A DNA stretch of 64,000 nucleotides from the NCBI RefSeq assembly GCF_002797675.1, contig NZ_PGEX01000001.1:1550001-1614000 (forward strand), written 5' to 3'. This DNA is from Hallerella succinigenes (lineage in GTDB: Bacteria; Fibrobacterota; Fibrobacteria; Fibrobacterales; Fibrobacteraceae). The notes beneath the pieces were generated by a model. That model did not search any database, was not told the origin of the DNA, and saw only the letters and a list, made by a program, of their open reading frames with translations. The position numbers and the translations under genes were made by a program. The stretch's first letter is position 1, and every line of letters starts with the position of its first letter. Below are positions 33,125-44,378 of this stretch, piece by piece.

Positions 33125-36100
33125 ATGACGGAGCGAAAGAATTATTCCTCCAATAAGTTCCAGTTGGAACTTCCGTATTTGGTCGAAGTGCAAAAAGCTT
33201 CTTATGACCACTTCCTCCAAAAAGGCGTTCCTCAAGAGAAGCGTCTCAAAGTAGGTCTGGAACGCGTTTTCCAAGACATTTTCCCCATCACAGATATGAA
33301 GAAGCTCTTCGCGCTCAAGTACGAAGGCTACTTCTTCGGTATTCCCAAGTATAGCCTTCGCGAATGCCGTGAACGCGGGCTTACGCATTCTATTCCTCTG
33401 CATGCAAACCTCTCTCTTCAGGTTTTTGAAGAAGATGGCGAAGATCGCAAGCTGAAGGAAGAAATTAAGAATGACGTGATGATCTGCGATCTGCCGATCA
33501 TGACGGATAATGGTACGTTCATTATCAACGGTGCCGAACGCGTTGTCGTTTCTCAGTTGCATCGTTCTCCTGGTGTGAGTTTCGACGAAGAACTCCTTCC
33601 GAACGGTCGCTCTAACTTCAAGAGCCGTATCATTCCGCATCGCGGGGCTTGGCTTGAATTCAATACGGACGGTGACATTCTCTATTTGATCATCGACCGT
33701 AAGAAGAAGATTCCGGCTACGGCTCTTCTCCGCTGCATTGGTTTTGAAACGACTGCGGATATTATCAAGCTGTTCTATAAGAATATCGAAGACGTTACCC
33801 TCAACGTGGGTGACATGGAACAGTACTACGGTCGCATCGTCGCCGCTGACGTGATTGATACGTCTTCGGGCGAAGTCATCCTCGACGCGAACCGCGTTTT
33901 CGATGACAAGTGCGCCGCACGTTTGACGGAAAGCGGAGTCTTCGAACTCTCCTTCATCGCTGAAAACGAAGAAAACCTCCTTATCCACAACACCCTCCTT
34001 GCCGATAAGTGCAAGACGAAGGAAGACGCTTTGAAGCTCATCTACTTCGTGATGCACCAGTCTCAGGAAGAAGCTCCGAACCTTGCAACCGCTCAGATTG
34101 CCTTTGAAAGCACCTTCCTTGACGATCCGCGCAAGTATGATCTCGGTGAAGTGGGGCGCTACCGTTTGAATGCCAAGGTTTATACCCCGGCAATCGAAAA
34201 GCTTTTGGCAGAAATCGGTCTCTCTAAGCCAGCTCTCAACACGATGACGATGACCGAAGCCGACTTCCTCGGCATCATCGAATACATGGTCGGTCTCTAC
34301 TGCGACGCCGACGGTTACGTCCTTGACGATATCGACCACTTGGGCAACCGTCGTACCCGTTCCGTTGGTGAACTCGTCGCAAACCAGCTCTCTGTGGGAC
34401 TTTCCCGCATGAGTCGCGTCATTCGTGAAAACTTTACTTCCGGTGACAACGAAACTCCGACTCCGCGTGACTTGGTGAACACTCGCACGGTGAACTCCGT
34501 CGTCCAGGCGTTCTTCAGCTCGAGCCAGCTTTCTCAGTTCATGGATCAGATGAACCCGCTGTCCGAACTTACGCACAAGCGTCGTCTTTCCGCTCTCGGT
34601 CCGGGTGGTCTTTCCCGTGAACGCGCAGGCTTCGAAGTCCGTGACGTCCACTACACGCACTATGGCCGCCTCTGCCCGATCGAAACTCCGGAAGGTCCGA
34701 ACATCGGTCTTATCAACTCTCTTGCCACGTTTGCTGTGGTGAACCACTTCGGCTTCATTGAAACTCCGTACCGCGTTGTCGGTCTTCAGGAATTCAAGGA
34801 TGCTTCGGGCAAGCCTCTCTATTTCCCGGAAGAAAAGTGGCACTTTGGTCTTTACAAGGGCTTTGTCCGCGAACCGCGTTTGTTCGTGCAGCTTGAACTC
34901 GGCGCCAAGGATATCAAGGCTGTCCGTTCGAACCTTGACAACAACCAGCGCATTCTCTTTGACTCCTTCGTGAATAAGGTGTTCGAATTCAAGAAGGCGG
35001 ATGGCTCTAGCCTCTTCGTCCGTAACGGTAACCCGCTCGAATCTTTCTCGGGCAAGGCTGATTACGTTCAGCAGTCCTCGACGGTTTACGACGTGGTTTC
35101 TTCCTTCGTCGTGTACCTCACGGCTGATGAAGAAGACGCTTTCAACATTGCTCCGGCAAACACGATCCTGAAAGCTGCCGCTTTCGACCCGCTGTTTGAA
35201 GGTGAGCTTGCGAAGGCATCTTCCGAAGCTGAAAAGGCTGACATTTTGGATCGTCACCAGTTGACCGCTTTTGCGGAAGACTTCGTGATGGTGCGTGAAA
35301 AGGATGAATATCCGCTCAAGCCGCGCTTGATCGCCGGTGGTGAATTCGACGAATCCGACCGTTTTGAAAAGGGTGTCGTTCCGACGTTTGATGCGAACTC
35401 GGACGATTTCGACGAAGATGCGCTTGAAGGTCGTATTCAGTTGATGGACGTTTCTCCGCAACAGATTATCTCGGTCGCTGCAGGCCTTATCCCGTTCCTC
35501 GAACACGATGACGCTAACCGCGCTTTGATGGGATCTAACATGCAACGCCAGGCTGTGCCTCTGCTCCGCTCGGAAGCTCCGGTTGTCGGTACGGGTCTTG
35601 AACGCCGTGCGGCTCTCGACTCGGGTACCGTTGTCCGTGCTAAGCATGAAGGTCGCGTGAGCTTTGTCGACGCCATGACGGTTGTCGTGGAACGAGGTAC
35701 TTTGGATGCAGCCGGTGAATTCCATGCTTTGGAAGGCCTCGGCGAAAACTTCGAATTCCTCGATCATGAACCGGTTGACGAATACATTCTCCGTAAATTT
35801 GAACGTTCCAACCAGGATTCCTGCATTAACCAGAAACCGGTTGTGAATGTGGGCGATTACGTGAAGAAGGGTGACGTCCTCGCTGATGGCGCTTCTACGG
35901 ATCACGGCGAACTCGCTCTTGGTAAAAACATTCTTATTGCGTTCATTCCTTGGAATGGTTATAACTACGAAGACGCTGTTATCGTCTCCGAAGAACTCGC
36001 CATCAAGGATGCGTTCACCTCTATCCACGTTGAAGAATACGAAGTGGAAGTGCGCGAAACGAAGCGCGGTCCGGAAGAACTCACCCGTGAAATTCCAAAC

Positions 36101-37507
36101 GTCGGTGAAGACGCTCTGAAAAACCTCGACGAACGCGGCATTATCCGTGTCGGTGCTGAAGTCCATGCGGACGACATTCTCGTCGGTAAGGTTACCCCGA
36201 AGGGTGAAACGGAACTCTCTCCGGAAGAAAGACTTCTCCGCGCTATCTTCGGCGAAAAGGCCGGCGATGTGCGAGATACCTCTCTCGTTGCTCCTCCGGG
36301 CATGCACGGTATCGTTCTCGAAACCCGCGTGTTCAGCCGTAAGGACCACAACGACAAGAAGAGCCGTGCTGAAGATCAGGAACGTATCAACGAAATCAAG
36401 GAAAAGTTCCAGGCTGATATCGACAAGATTAAGACGACTTGCGCTAATGCGATGGTCGAAATGCTCGTCGGCAAGGTCTCTGGCAATATCATCGATTTCG
36501 ATACTCACGAAGTTCGCATTCCGGACGGTTCTACCGTTTCCGAAAAGATGCTTCGCACGATTGATCTTTTGACTCTTGCTCCGTCTTCTACCTTCGCTCG
36601 CGATGACGCGGAAGCTCAGGAAAAGGCATCTAGCCTTCTCTCCGTGGCTCGCGAATCGATCGATCGCTTGACCCGCACGATGGAAAAGGAAATCGATAAG
36701 GTTACGAAGGGTGACGAACTCAAGCCGGGCGTTCTCCAGACTGTTAAGGTTTACATCGCCAAGAAGAAGAAGCTTCAGGTCGGTGACAAGATGGCTGGTC
36801 GTCACGGTAACAAGGGTTGCGTATCCAAAATCGTTCCGGTCGAAGACATGCCGTTCACCGAAGATGGCCGCCCGATTCAGATCCTTTTGAACCCGCTGGG
36901 CGTTCCGTCTCGTATGAACGTCGGTCAGGTGCTTGAAGTTCACTTGGGCTGGGCTGCTAAGGTCCTCGGCATGAAGATTGCCACCCCGGTGTTCGACGGT
37001 GCTTCCTTCGAAGACATCGTGGACGAACTGGAAAAGGCTTACCAGAAGATGCCGGTTGTTTCTTATAAGATGGATCCGGATCACGGTCAGATTATCGGTA
37101 AGGCAAAGCTTTACGATGGCCGCACCGGCGAAGCCTTCTTGAACCCGGTCACGATCGGTTACATGTATTATCTCAAGCTCGGTCACTTGGTCGAAGACAA
37201 GATCCACGCACGTTCGATCGGTTCTTACGCTCTCGTGACGCAGCAGCCGCTCGGCGGTAAGAGCCAGTTCGGTGGCCAGCGCTTCGGTGAAATGGAAGTC
37301 TGGGCTCTCGAAGCTTACGGTGCTGCTTACACGCTCCAGGAACTCTTGACGGTGAAGTCCGACGATGTGATGGGTCGTTCCAGAATCTACGACGCTATCG
37401 TCCACGGCAAGAATACTCCGGAACCGGGCATTCCTGAATCCTTCAATGTTATGATTCGTGAAGTGCGTTCGCTCTGCCTCGATATCAAGACTAATGGAGA
37501 AAAGTAA
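33125..37507 (+). CDS. rpoB: RNA polymerase beta subunit
   Basis: 1460 residues, some 120 longer than the E. coli subunit, so lineage-specific inserts are present. Clear motifs: INGAERVVVSQLHRSPGV, the rifampicin region SQLSQFMDQMNPLSELTHKR followed by RLSALGPGG, GRLCPIETPEGPNIGL, VAAG..PFLEHDDANRALMGSNMQRQ-like segment, GRHGNKG, and the C-terminal GGKSQFGGQRFGEMEVWALEAYGA. The residues of the rifampicin pocket look wild type (drug-sensitive pattern). The start ATG follows a weak site after the attenuator. Confidence 0.98.
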   Translation: MTERKNYSSNKFQLELPYLVEVQKASYDHFLQKGVPQEKRLKVGLERVFQDIFPITDMKKLFALKYEGYFFGIPKYSLRECRERGLTHSIPLHANLSLQVFEEDGEDRKLKEEIKNDVMICDLPIMTDNGTFIINGAERVVVSQLHRSPGVSFDEELLPNGRSNFKSRIIPHRGAWLEFNTDGDILYLIIDRKKKIPATALLRCIGFETTADIIKLFYKNIEDVTLNVGDMEQYYGRIVAADVIDTSSGEVILDANRVFDDKCAARLTESGVFELSFIAENEENLLIHNTLLADKCKTKEDALKLIYFVMHQSQEEAPNLATAQIAFESTFLDDPRKYDLGEVGRYRLNAKVYTPAIEKLLAEIGLSKPALNTMTMTEADFLGIIEYMVGLYCDADGYVLDDIDHLGNRRTRSVGELVANQLSVGLSRMSRVIRENFTSGDNETPTPRDLVNTRTVNSVVQAFFSSSQLSQFMDQMNPLSELTHKRRLSALGPGGLSRERAGFEVRDVHYTHYGRLCPIETPEGPNIGLINSLATFAVVNHFGFIETPYRVVGLQEFKDASGKPLYFPEEKWHFGLYKGFVREPRLFVQLELGAKDIKAVRSNLDNNQRILFDSFVNKVFEFKKADGSSLFVRNGNPLESFSGKADYVQQSSTVYDVVSSFVVYLTADEEDAFNIAPANTILKAAAFDPLFEGELAKASSEAEKADILDRHQLTAFAEDFVMVREKDEYPLKPRLIAGGEFDESDRFEKGVVPTFDANSDDFDEDALEGRIQLMDVSPQQIISVAAGLIPFLEHDDANRALMGSNMQRQAVPLLRSEAPVVGTGLERRAALDSGTVVRAKHEGRVSFVDAMTVVVERGTLDAAGEFHALEGLGENFEFLDHEPVDEYILRKFERSNQDSCINQKPVVNVGDYVKKGDVLADGASTDHGELALGKNILIAFIPWNGYNYEDAVIVSEELAIKDAFTSIHVEEYEVEVRETKRGPEELTREIPNVGEDALKNLDERGIIRVGAEVHADDILVGKVTPKGETELSPEERLLRAIFGEKAGDVRDTSLVAPPGMHGIVLETRVFSRKDHNDKKSRAEDQERINEIKEKFQADIDKIKTTCANAMVEMLVGKVSGNIIDFDTHEVRIPDGSTVSEKMLRTIDLLTLAPSSTFARDDAEAQEKASSLLSVARESIDRLTRTMEKEIDKVTKGDELKPGVLQTVKVYIAKKKKLQVGDKMAGRHGNKGCVSKIVPVEDMPFTEDGRPIQILLNPLGVPSRMNVGQVLEVHLGWAAKVLGMKIATPVFDGASFEDIVDELEKAYQKMPVVSYKMDPDHGQIIGKAKLYDGRTGEAFLNPVTIGYMYYLKLGHLVEDKIHARSIGSYALVTQQPLGGKSQFGGQRFGEMEVWALEAYGAAYTLQELLTVKSDDVMGRSRIYDAIVHGKNTPEPGIPESFNVMIREVRSLCLDIKTNGEK

Positions 37508-37508
37508 T

Positions 37509-40500
37509 ATGTCAGAAGAAACTTTCGATTATTCTGAAAACAACAATGGTGAAGTCTCCATTCACCTTGCTTCTCCTGAATTGATTCGTCAGTGGTCCTA
37601 TGGTGAAGTCACCAAGCCTGAAACGATCAATTACCGTTCTTTCAAGCCGGAACGCGATGGCTTGTTCTGTGAACGCATTTTCGGACCGGTGAAGAACTGG
37701 GAATGTAATTGCGGTAAGTACAAGCGTATCCGTTTCAAGGGTGTCATTTGCGACCGTTGCGGTGTGGAAGTTACCCATTCCAAGGTTCGTCGTGAACGTA
37801 TGGGTCACATCGAACTCGCTATCCCTCTCGCACACGTTTGGTTCGTGAAGAATCAGCCGTGCGTGCTCGGTGCGATTTTGAATCTTGACACCAAGTCCCT
37901 CGACAACATCATTTACTACGAAAAGTACATCGTGCTCGATCCGGGTGATACCGATCTCCAGCCGAATGAACTGATCGACGAAAGCAAGTATATCGACCTC
38001 GAAAGAGAAGGTCGTCACTTCTCCGCGAAGATGGGTGCAGCCGCTTTGAAACAGCTCCTTGCAAACATCGACTTCGTCCAGCTTTCTGACGAACTCCGCG
38101 TGGAAGCCGCGTCCAAGTCCAAGACGAAGCGTGACGATGCCATCAAGCGCTTGAAGATTGTCGAATCCTTCAAGAAGTCTCAGATGGACGACTTCCTTTC
38201 TTACTACGAAGATCCGGAAAAGAAAAAGAACAGCGATATTCCTTGGGCTAAGGACATCGCCGAAAAGGTCGAAGACTTTAAGTACGGCGTCATCGGTGCT
38301 GATGGCGAACGCAAGGGCGGTTATGCCGCTAAGACCGAAGGCAAGGAATTCAACCTTCTCGATGCGTTTACCCAGTTCCGCGAAGCGTATCCGCATGAAG
38401 CCAAGAACCTCTCTAACCAGCCGGAATGGATGATTCTTGACGTTCTCCCGGTGATTCCGCCCGATCTGCGCCCGCTTGTTCCGCTCGATGGTGGCCGTTT
38501 CGCTACCTCTGACTTGAACGAGCTCTATCGTCGTGTCATCAACCGCAATAACCGCTTGAAGAAGTTGATCGACATCAAGGCTCCGGACGTGATTCTTTGC
38601 AACGAAAAGCGCATGCTCCAGGAAGCTGTGGACCAGCTGTTCGACAGCGGTCGTCGTTCCGTCCGCGCTGGTTCTAACCGTCCGTTGAAGTCGCTCTCTG
38701 AACTTCTCAAGGGTAAGCAGGGCCGCTTCCGTATGAACCTTCTCGGTAAGCGTGTGGACTATTCTGGTCGTTCCGTGATCGTCGTGGGTCCGGAACTCAA
38801 GATGCACCAGTGCGGTCTTCCGAAGCGCATGGCTCTTGAACTTTACAAGCCGTTCATCATCCAGCGTTTGGAAGAAGAAGGCATTGTTTATACGCTCAAG
38901 GCTGCTAAGAAGTATGTCGATGCAGAACGTCCTGAAGTTTGGGACATTCTCGAACAGATTATTGAAGACCATCCGGTTATGTTGAACCGTGCTCCGACGC
39001 TTCACCGTCTGGGTATTCAGGCCTTCTATCCGAAGCTCATCGAAGGTAATGCGATCCGTCTTCACCCGCTCGTTTGTACGGCTTTCAACGCTGACTTCGA
39101 CGGTGACCAGATGGCAGTCCATCTTCCGCTGTCCTTCGAAACGCAGCTCGAATGCCGCGTGCTCATGCTTTCCTCCAACAACATTCTTCACCCGGCTTCC
39201 GGTCAGCCGATTGCTGTTCCGGGCCAGGATATCGTGCTCGGCTTGTACTACATCTCCAAGCCGCGTCCGAACCGCAAGGGTGCTGGAATGCGCTTCTACG
39301 ATCCGGACGAAGCTCTTCGTGCATACAATACCGGCGTGATCGATTTGAATGCGGAATGCTACCTCCATTTGCCGGCAGGCCGTAAGATCTACATGGGCGC
39401 TCTTGAAAAGGATACCCCGTGCTTGACCGAACAGCCGGATGATAACGGCAAGTGCGAAGTGATCGCGAAGGCTGGTCAGAAGATTAAGTTCCTCACCTTG
39501 AAGGAACCGTCTCTCATCAAGACCACCATGGGTCGTATCATTCTGAACGAAATTATCCCGAACGCAGTCGGTTATGCAAACGAAACCTTCGGTAAGAAGG
39601 TGATTGCGAAGTCCATCGACGATCTTTATCGTCGTACCGGCAACCGCGTGACGGTCGAATACCTCGATGACCTGAAGGCCCTCGGTTATAAGTGGGCTGC
39701 TATCTCGGGCTCCTCTGTGGCCATCTCCGAAATGGTGATTCCGCCAGAAAAGCAGCAGTTGCTCGAAGAAGCAAACGAAAAGGTCACCCGTATTCGCGAA
39801 CTTTACGAAGACGGTGTCATCACGGACGGTGAACGTTATAACCAGATTATTGACGTTTGGTCCAAGACGACGAGCGATGTCGCTGCTAAGCAGTGGGATC
39901 TCCTCTCTCACGACCGTGACGGATTCAACCCTGTCTATATGATGGCGGATTCCGGCGCTCGTGGTAGCCGTGAACAGATCAAGCAGCTCTCTGGTATGCG
40001 TGGTTTGATGCAGAAGCCGACCAAGCAACTCGGCGGTCAGGAAGTCATCGAAAACCCGATTAAGTCCTGCTTCCGTGAAGGCTTGAACGAAATGGAATAC
40101 TTCATTTCTGCTCACGGTGCTCGTAAGGGTCTTGCTGATACCGCTCTGAAGACGGCTGACGCTGGTTACTTGACCCGTCGTCTTGTTGACGTCGCCCAGG
40201 ACCTCGTGATTGTGGAAGAAGATTGCCACACGAAGGATGGTATCGATATTTCCGCCTATAAGGACGGTGACGATACGATTATCCCGCTCGAAGAACGTCT
40301 CCTCGGTCGCGCTCCGGTCGAAGACATCGTTCACCCGGTGACAGGTGAAGTGATTGTCAAGGCTGGCGAACTTGTGACGGAAAGTGATCTTCCGAAGATT
40401 TCTGCAACGGGTCTTGAACACGTGAAGATGCGCTCTGTGCTTACCTGTAGTGCCCGCCACGGTGTCTGTGCGAAGTGCTACGGCCGTATGCTGGCGTCCG

Positions 40501-41990
40501 GTCGTCCGGTTGACCTCGGCGAAGCCGTCGGTGTTATCGCGGCTCAATCCATCGGTGAACCGGGTACGCAGCTGACTCTCCGTACGTTCCACATTGGTGG
40601 TGCTTCTAGCCGTCTCACGGTTGAAAACTCGAAGAGCGCTCCGGTTGATGGCAAGGTTGAACTTGATAACGTCAATACGCTTGAACACGACGGTCACAAG
40701 GTTGTCGTGAGCCGTATGGGCGAACTCGTGATTTTTGACTCCACCGGCATTAACAAGGGTCGTTGGCAGATTCCATATGGTGCAATCCTCTATGTGGAAA
40801 ATGGCGCAGCGGTAACGAAGGATACGAAGCTCTTTGAATGGGATCCGTATACGAGCCCGATTCTTAGTAACGTCAGCGGTAAGATCCAGTTCATCGACTT
40901 GATTGAAAACACGACCTATCGTGTGGATAAGGACGATGTGACCGGCGTGGAAACCTGGACCGTCATTAGTGACCGTCATGGTAAGCACCGCCCGGCTATC
41001 AACGTTCTCGACGCAGCTGGCAACCGTCAGGGTGTTTACTACCTGCCGGATGGTGCTATTCTTTCTGTCCACGACGGCGACAACGCTGTGCCGGGCGAAA
41101 TCCTCGCCAAGTTGCCGCGTGCTGTCGGTAAGACTAAGGATATTACGGGTGGTCTTCCTCGTGTTGCAGAACTCTTCGAAGCGCGTGTTCCGAAGAATGT
41201 CGCTGTGATTGCTCCAATCGACGGTATCGTCGAATACGGTAACGAAGAACGCGGCAACCAGAAGGTAATCATCAAGAACGCCGAAGAAGAACAGAGCGTG
41301 CTCGTGCCACGTGGCCGTCATCTCGCCGTGCTCGAAGGCGACCGTGTCAGCAGAGGTCAGAAGATCTGCGACGGTTCTGTCGATCCGCACGATATTCTTC
41401 GTGTTCAGGGCCCAGAAGCCGTGCAGCGTCACCTGGTGAATGAAATCCAGGCCGTGTACCGCCTTCAGGGTGTGGCTATCGCTGATAAGCACATTGAATG
41501 CATTGTGCGTCAGATGATGCGTAAAATCAAAATTTCCGATCCTGGTGATTCCGATCTCCTTCCGGATGAAGAAATCTCCAAGGCTCGTCTGCGCGTGAAA
41601 AACGACAAGCTCAAGGCAGAAGGTCGTGCCGAAGCAAAGGGAACCCCGATGCTCCTCGGTATTACCAAGTCCTCGCTTGCTACGGATAGCTTCATTTCCG
41701 CAGCGTCCTTCCAGGAAACAACGAAGATCCTCACTCGTGCTGCAATTGAAGGTAGTGTGGACCCGTTGATGGGACTTAAGGAAAACGTCATTATGGGTCA
41801 CCTGATTCCATGCGGAACGGGTGCAAGACATCTGCGTGACGTCGTGGTCATTGATTCCGACGCAGAAGCTGAGGCTGCCGCTAACCGGGCTTCCCAGTTG
41901 GAATCTGAAAATTCGGTCGGCGATATCGATTTCTCGCTGCCGGATACCGGATCCGAAGCCTCGGAAGATAATGGAGATAACATCGAATAA
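37509..41990 (+). CDS. rpoC: RNA polymerase beta' subunit
   Basis: 1493 residues. An N-terminal zinc finger (CNCGKYKR...CDRCGVEV), the catalytic [14 protein letters not shown], the trigger-loop and bridge-helix regions ([20 protein letters not shown]), the second zinc site ([14 protein letters not shown]), and the C-terminal [18 protein letters not shown]. The ATG lies 2 bp after the rpoB stop with GGAG inside rpoB; an extension into rpoB is rejected. The long C-terminal tail beyond the last conserved block is acidic ([10 protein letters not shown]). Confidence 0.98.
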   Translation: MSEETFDYSENNNGEVSIHLASPELIRQWSYGEVTKPETINYRSFKPERDGLFCERIFGPVKNWECNCGKYKRIRFKGVICDRCGVEVTHSKVRRERMGHIELAIPLAHVWFVKNQPCVLGAILNLDTKSLDNIIYYEKYIVLDPGDTDLQPNELIDESKYIDLEREGRHFSAKMGAAALKQLLANIDFVQLSDELRVEAASKSKTKRDDAIKRLKIVESFKKSQMDDFLSYYEDPEKKKNSDIPWAKDIAEKVEDFKYGVIGADGERKGGYAAKTEGKEFNLLDAFTQFREAYPHEAKNLSNQPEWMILDVLPVIPPDLRPLVPLDGGRFATSDLNELYRRVINRNNRLKKLIDIKAPDVILCNEKRMLQEAVDQLFDSGRRSVRAGSNRPLKSLSELLKGKQGRFRMNLLGKRVDYSGRSVIVVGPELKMHQCGLPKRMALELYKPFIIQRLEEEGIVYTLKAAKKYVDAERPEVWDILEQIIEDHPVMLNRAPTLHRLGIQAFYPKLIEGNAIRLHPLVCTAFNADFDGDQMAVHLPLSFETQLECRVLMLSSNNILHPASGQPIAVPGQDIVLGLYYISKPRPNRKGAGMRFYDPDEALRAYNTGVIDLNAECYLHLPAGRKIYMGALEKDTPCLTEQPDDNGKCEVIAKAGQKIKFLTLKEPSLIKTTMGRIILNEIIPNAVGYANETFGKKVIAKSIDDLYRRTGNRVTVEYLDDLKALGYKWAAISGSSVAISEMVIPPEKQQLLEEANEKVTRIRELYEDGVITDGERYNQIIDVWSKTTSDVAAKQWDLLSHDRDGFNPVYMMADSGARGSREQIKQLSGMRGLMQKPTKQLGGQEVIENPIKSCFREGLNEMEYFISAHGARKGLADTALKTADAGYLTRRLVDVAQDLVIVEEDCHTKDGIDISAYKDGDDTIIPLEERLLGRAPVEDIVHPVTGEVIVKAGELVTESDLPKISATGLEHVKMRSVLTCSARHGVCAKCYGRMLASGRPVDLGEAVGVIAAQSIGEPGTQLTLRTFHIGGASSRLTVENSKSAPVDGKVELDNVNTLEHDGHKVVVSRMGELVIFDSTGINKGRWQIPYGAILYVENGAAVTKDTKLFEWDPYTSPILSNVSGKIQFIDLIENTTYRVDKDDVTGVETWTVISDRHGKHRPAINVLDAAGNRQGVYYLPDGAILSVHDGDNAVPGEILAKLPRAVGKTKDITGGLPRVAELFEARVPKNVAVIAPIDGIVEYGNEERGNQKVIIKNAEEEQSVLVPRGRHLAVLEGDRVSRGQKICDGSVDPHDILRVQGPEAVQRHLVNEIQAVYRLQGVAIADKHIECIVRQMMRKIKISDPGDSDLLPDEEISKARLRVKNDKLKAEGRAEAKGTPMLLGITKSSLATDSFISAASFQETTKILTRAAIEGSVDPLMGLKENVIMGHLIPCGTGARHLRDVVVIDSDAEAEAAANRASQLESENSVGDIDFSLPDTGSEASEDNGDNIE

Positions 41991-42006
41991 TTTCGAAGGC
42001 AAAACT

Positions 42007-42034
42007 TGAAATTATTCGAAAAAGAACTATATTT
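42007..42034 (+). promoter_or_regulatory. Promoter for rpsL-rpsG
   Basis: TTGAAA (42007-42012), a 16-bp spacer, and TATATT (42029-42034), 31 bp before the rpsL ATG and just after the rpoC stop. Confidence 0.6.
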
Positions 42035-42065
42035 GGGTTTCCAAAATTATAGGGAAAAATAAACA

Positions 42066-42449
42066 ATGCCTACTATACAACAGCTCGTCCGTAAGGGCCG
42101 TGAAAAAATCCTCAACAGAACCGCTTCGCCGGCTCTGAAACAAAGTCCGCAGAAGCGCGGTGTTTGCACTCGTGTGTACACCACCACGCCGAAGAAGCCG
42201 AACTCCGCTCTCCGTAAGATTGCTCGTGTCCGTCTTTCCAACAAGATGGAAGTGACAGCTTACATTCCGGGTGAAGGCCACAACCTCCAGGAACACTCTA
42301 TCGTCCTCATTCGTGGCGGTCGTGTTAAGGATGTTCCGGGTGTCCGTTACCACATCATTCGCGGTACGCTCGATACTCAGGCTGTGAACGGTCGTAATCA
42401 GGCACGTTCCAAGTACGGTGTTAAGAGAAAAGCTCCGGCTAAGAAGTAA
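42066..42449 (+). CDS. rpsL: 30S ribosomal protein S12
   Basis: 127 residues: [35 protein letters not shown] with the lysine of the decoding-site loop unchanged (streptomycin-sensitive pattern), [10 protein letters not shown] and GVRYHIIRG. It is the first gene of the str operon. Confidence 0.98.
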   Translation: MPTIQQLVRKGREKILNRTASPALKQSPQKRGVCTRVYTTTPKKPNSALRKIARVRLSNKMEVTAYIPGEGHNLQEHSIVLIRGGRVKDVPGVRYHIIRGTLDTQAVNGRNQARSKYGVKRKAPAKK

Positions 42450-42460
42450 AGGAAGAGCAT

Positions 42461-42937
42461 ATGTCTAGAAGAAGAAAGACTATTCACAAGCGCACCATTG
42501 CAGACCCGCGTTATCATTCCGTTTTAATCACCGAACTCATTGGTGTCGTTCTCAAGCAGGGCAAAAAGACGATCGCTGAACAGATCGTTTACACCGCTCT
42601 CGATCTCTTGGACAAGAAGGTGGAAGGCGAAGGTTCTCCGCTCGACAAGTTCGAAGAATGCCTTGAAAACATCAAGCCGAAGCTTGAAGTGAAGTCCCGT
42701 CGTATCGGTGGTGCAAACTACCAGGTACCGATGGAAGTTGCTCCGGATCGTGCTAAGGCTCTCGCTCTTCGTTGGTTGCTTACCGCTGCCCGTAATCGTA
42801 CGGAAGCTAATATGGCACAGCGTCTTGCTGCAGAACTTGTTGCTGCCAAGAACAACGAAGGCAACGCCATCCGCAAGAAGCAGGATGTGCACAAGATGGC
42901 AGAAGCAAACCGAGCATTCGCTCACTTCCGCTTCTAA
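42461..42937 (+). CDS. rpsG: 30S ribosomal protein S7
   Basis: 158 residues with the S7 signature: SRRRKTIHKR, GKKTIAEQIVYTALDLL, NIKPKLEVKSRRIGGANYQVP as segments, and HKMAEANRAFAHFRF at the end. It nucleates assembly of the 30S head. The gene expected next, fusA, is absent; a terminator follows at once. Confidence 0.98.
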   Translation: MSRRRKTIHKRTIADPRYHSVLITELIGVVLKQGKKTIAEQIVYTALDLLDKKVEGEGSPLDKFEECLENIKPKLEVKSRRIGGANYQVPMEVAPDRAKALALRWLLTAARNRTEANMAQRLAAELVAAKNNEGNAIRKKQDVHKMAEANRAFAHFRF

Positions 42938-42960
42938 TATCTTTAGCCCTTTGTTTTGGA

Positions 42961-42990
42961 AAAAGCCCCGCAGAAATGCGGAGCTTTTCT
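42961..42990 (+). terminator. Rho-independent terminator after rpsG
   Basis: AAAAGCCCCGCA and TGCGGAGCTTTT form an 11-of-12 bp stem around GAAA, followed by CTT. A smaller hairpin (CCCAA/TTGGG plus TTTTT, about 43008-43026) lies just beyond. No gene is evident from 42991 to 43238. Confidence 0.75.
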
Positions 42991-43238
42991 TGTATATGGT
43001 TTGCAGCCCAAATTATTGGGTTTTTGTGTCTCATTTGACACGGATGATCCCTCATACCATGGAATTACCGGATATGAACAGGTTGAGACCGACTCGGTCG
43101 TAATTCTAGATTTGTCAGGCAATTTGCTTTGGGGGCATGCCCCAAGTCCGATTTTAGTCTTTCGGCAGGATGCTATCTCGTTCTCCGTCAAGGTTCTCGT
43201 ATTTTAACATGGCAACTTTTAAAATAGAGGTAATCAAA

Positions 43239-43904
43239 ATGAATAAGAAACAAGCTTTTTTGTCAATCACTCTTGCCGCATTCTTAGCATCGTGTTCTGA
43301 CGATAGCAATAGCTGGAACGCTAACGAAGTCTGTCCAGAAAGCGGTCGAGGAACATTTGTTGATGAACGGGATGGGCAAGTGTATAAATACACGACCATT
43401 GGCAACCAGGTTTGGATGGCTGATAACTTGAATTATGAAACAGACTATAGTATCTGTTATGACAACGGTGATTCGGATTGTAATTTTTGGGGGCGATACT
43501 ATTCTTTGCAAGAGAACAATGATGAACATGGTAAGCTAGACTATGCTAGAGTCGATTCTGTTTGTCCCATGGGATGGCATGTGCCAACCAAAGATGATCT
43601 TTCATATGTCGTTGATATGATGGGCAAATATGAGGATGAATCCACTGCTGATAGATTTAAAAGTGAAACACTTTGGGATGGGTCGGAGTTTTCAAAAAAC
43701 GGTGTGGATGAATGTGGCTTTTCGGCAATTCCTAGTGGCTATTTATGGTCTTCAGGTGAATTACAATCTTTGCATATTTCTGCGAATTATTGGCTTGCGA
43801 CAATGAAAACTTCAGGAAAAGCGTATCAAGTGAATATTGCTAGCGTTGTGACTGGGGAAGGTCATTCTGCTGCTTATATGTCTATTCGTTGCATAAAGGA
43901 TTAA
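43239..43904 (+). CDS. Lipoprotein with FISUMP domain
   Basis: The product is 221 residues. It has a lipoprotein signal peptide with lipobox LASC (Cys about residue 19), then a short linker and a FISUMP domain (Fib_succ_major, TIGR02145): DERDGQVYKYTTIGNQVWMADNLNYE in segments, GRYYSL, CPMGWHVPTKDDL, GYLWSS and ANYWLATM, ending MSIRCIKD. These proteins are abundant, surface-located and of unknown function in Fibrobacter. The ATG follows TAGAGG. The next gene begins on the base after its stop. Codon use is AT-richer than in the ribosomal genes beside it. Confidence 0.9.
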   Translation: MNKKQAFLSITLAAFLASCSDDSNSWNANEVCPESGRGTFVDERDGQVYKYTTIGNQVWMADNLNYETDYSICYDNGDSDCNFWGRYYSLQENNDEHGKLDYARVDSVCPMGWHVPTKDDLSYVVDMMGKYEDESTADRFKSETLWDGSEFSKNGVDECGFSAIPSGYLWSSGELQSLHISANYWLATMKTSGKAYQVNIASVVTGEGHSAAYMSIRCIKD

Positions 43905-44378
43905 TTGCGTAAAATACTATTGTTCATTCTGCTAATAATTTCCATACATTCTTTTGCTTTAACGCTTGATCAGGTTCGAGCAAACTTGAAGAAAAATTCT
44001 ATATCAGGCGATTCTATAGAAATTAATGTTCGCACATCTGTTTCTACAGCTGGTTCAAAGCAATCGGTCTCCGTTTTCTTTGTTCAAAAAGGAAAAAAAA
44101 TTTATTCTGAAATAAATACCTCTTTTTTGAATCAAAGAAGTATTGTGAACGATTCTCGGATGAAAATTATTGATTTGAATACCAATAAATTTCAAATAAT
44201 ACCGTATAACGGGGAACCATTGAATGTTGTGTCTTACACGCATTTTATGCTGCCTCTGCCATTGAACGCCACAAACGGATCCGATTTCGCATCTCAGGAA
44301 CATTTGATACAAATCCAAAATTCAAAGAGGTCGGGAAATGGTGGTAAAACTTCATGCATTATAAATTATATGCCATGA
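43905..44378 (+). CDS. Exported protein with LolA-like N-terminus, probably truncated
   Basis: A 157-residue frame beginning with TTG (AAAGGA 5 bp before) directly after the FISUMP gene. It has a signal peptide (KILLFILLIISIHSFA) followed by a beta-rich mature part (SIEINVRTSV, KIYSEINTSFL, MKIIDLNTNKFQIIPYNGE) resembling the LolA/outer-membrane lipoprotein sorting fold. The frame loses character after about residue 135 and ends inside the 3' end of a membrane-protein remnant on the opposite strand, so the true C-terminus appears to have been lost. Confidence 0.5.
   Translation: MRKILLFILLIISIHSFALTLDQVRANLKKNSISGDSIEINVRTSVSTAGSKQSVSVFFVQKGKKIYSEINTSFLNQRSIVNDSRMKIIDLNTNKFQIIPYNGEPLNVVSYTHFMLPLPLNATNGSDFASQEHLIQIQNSKRSGNGGKTSCIINYMP

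Noticed and set aside
33026-37405. Minus-strand frame of 1459 codons opposite rpoB
   Set aside because: It mirrors the codon bias of rpoB, has no domain or ribosome binding site, and its composition (rich in Arg, Val, Phe, His) is typical of antisense shadows.
37512-42002. Minus-strand frame of 1496 codons opposite rpoC
   Set aside because: Same reasoning; rpoC on the plus strand is unmistakable.
42956-43207. 83-codon plus-strand frame after rpsG
   Set aside because: It begins inside the rpsG terminator hairpin and has no ribosome binding site or recognisable domain.
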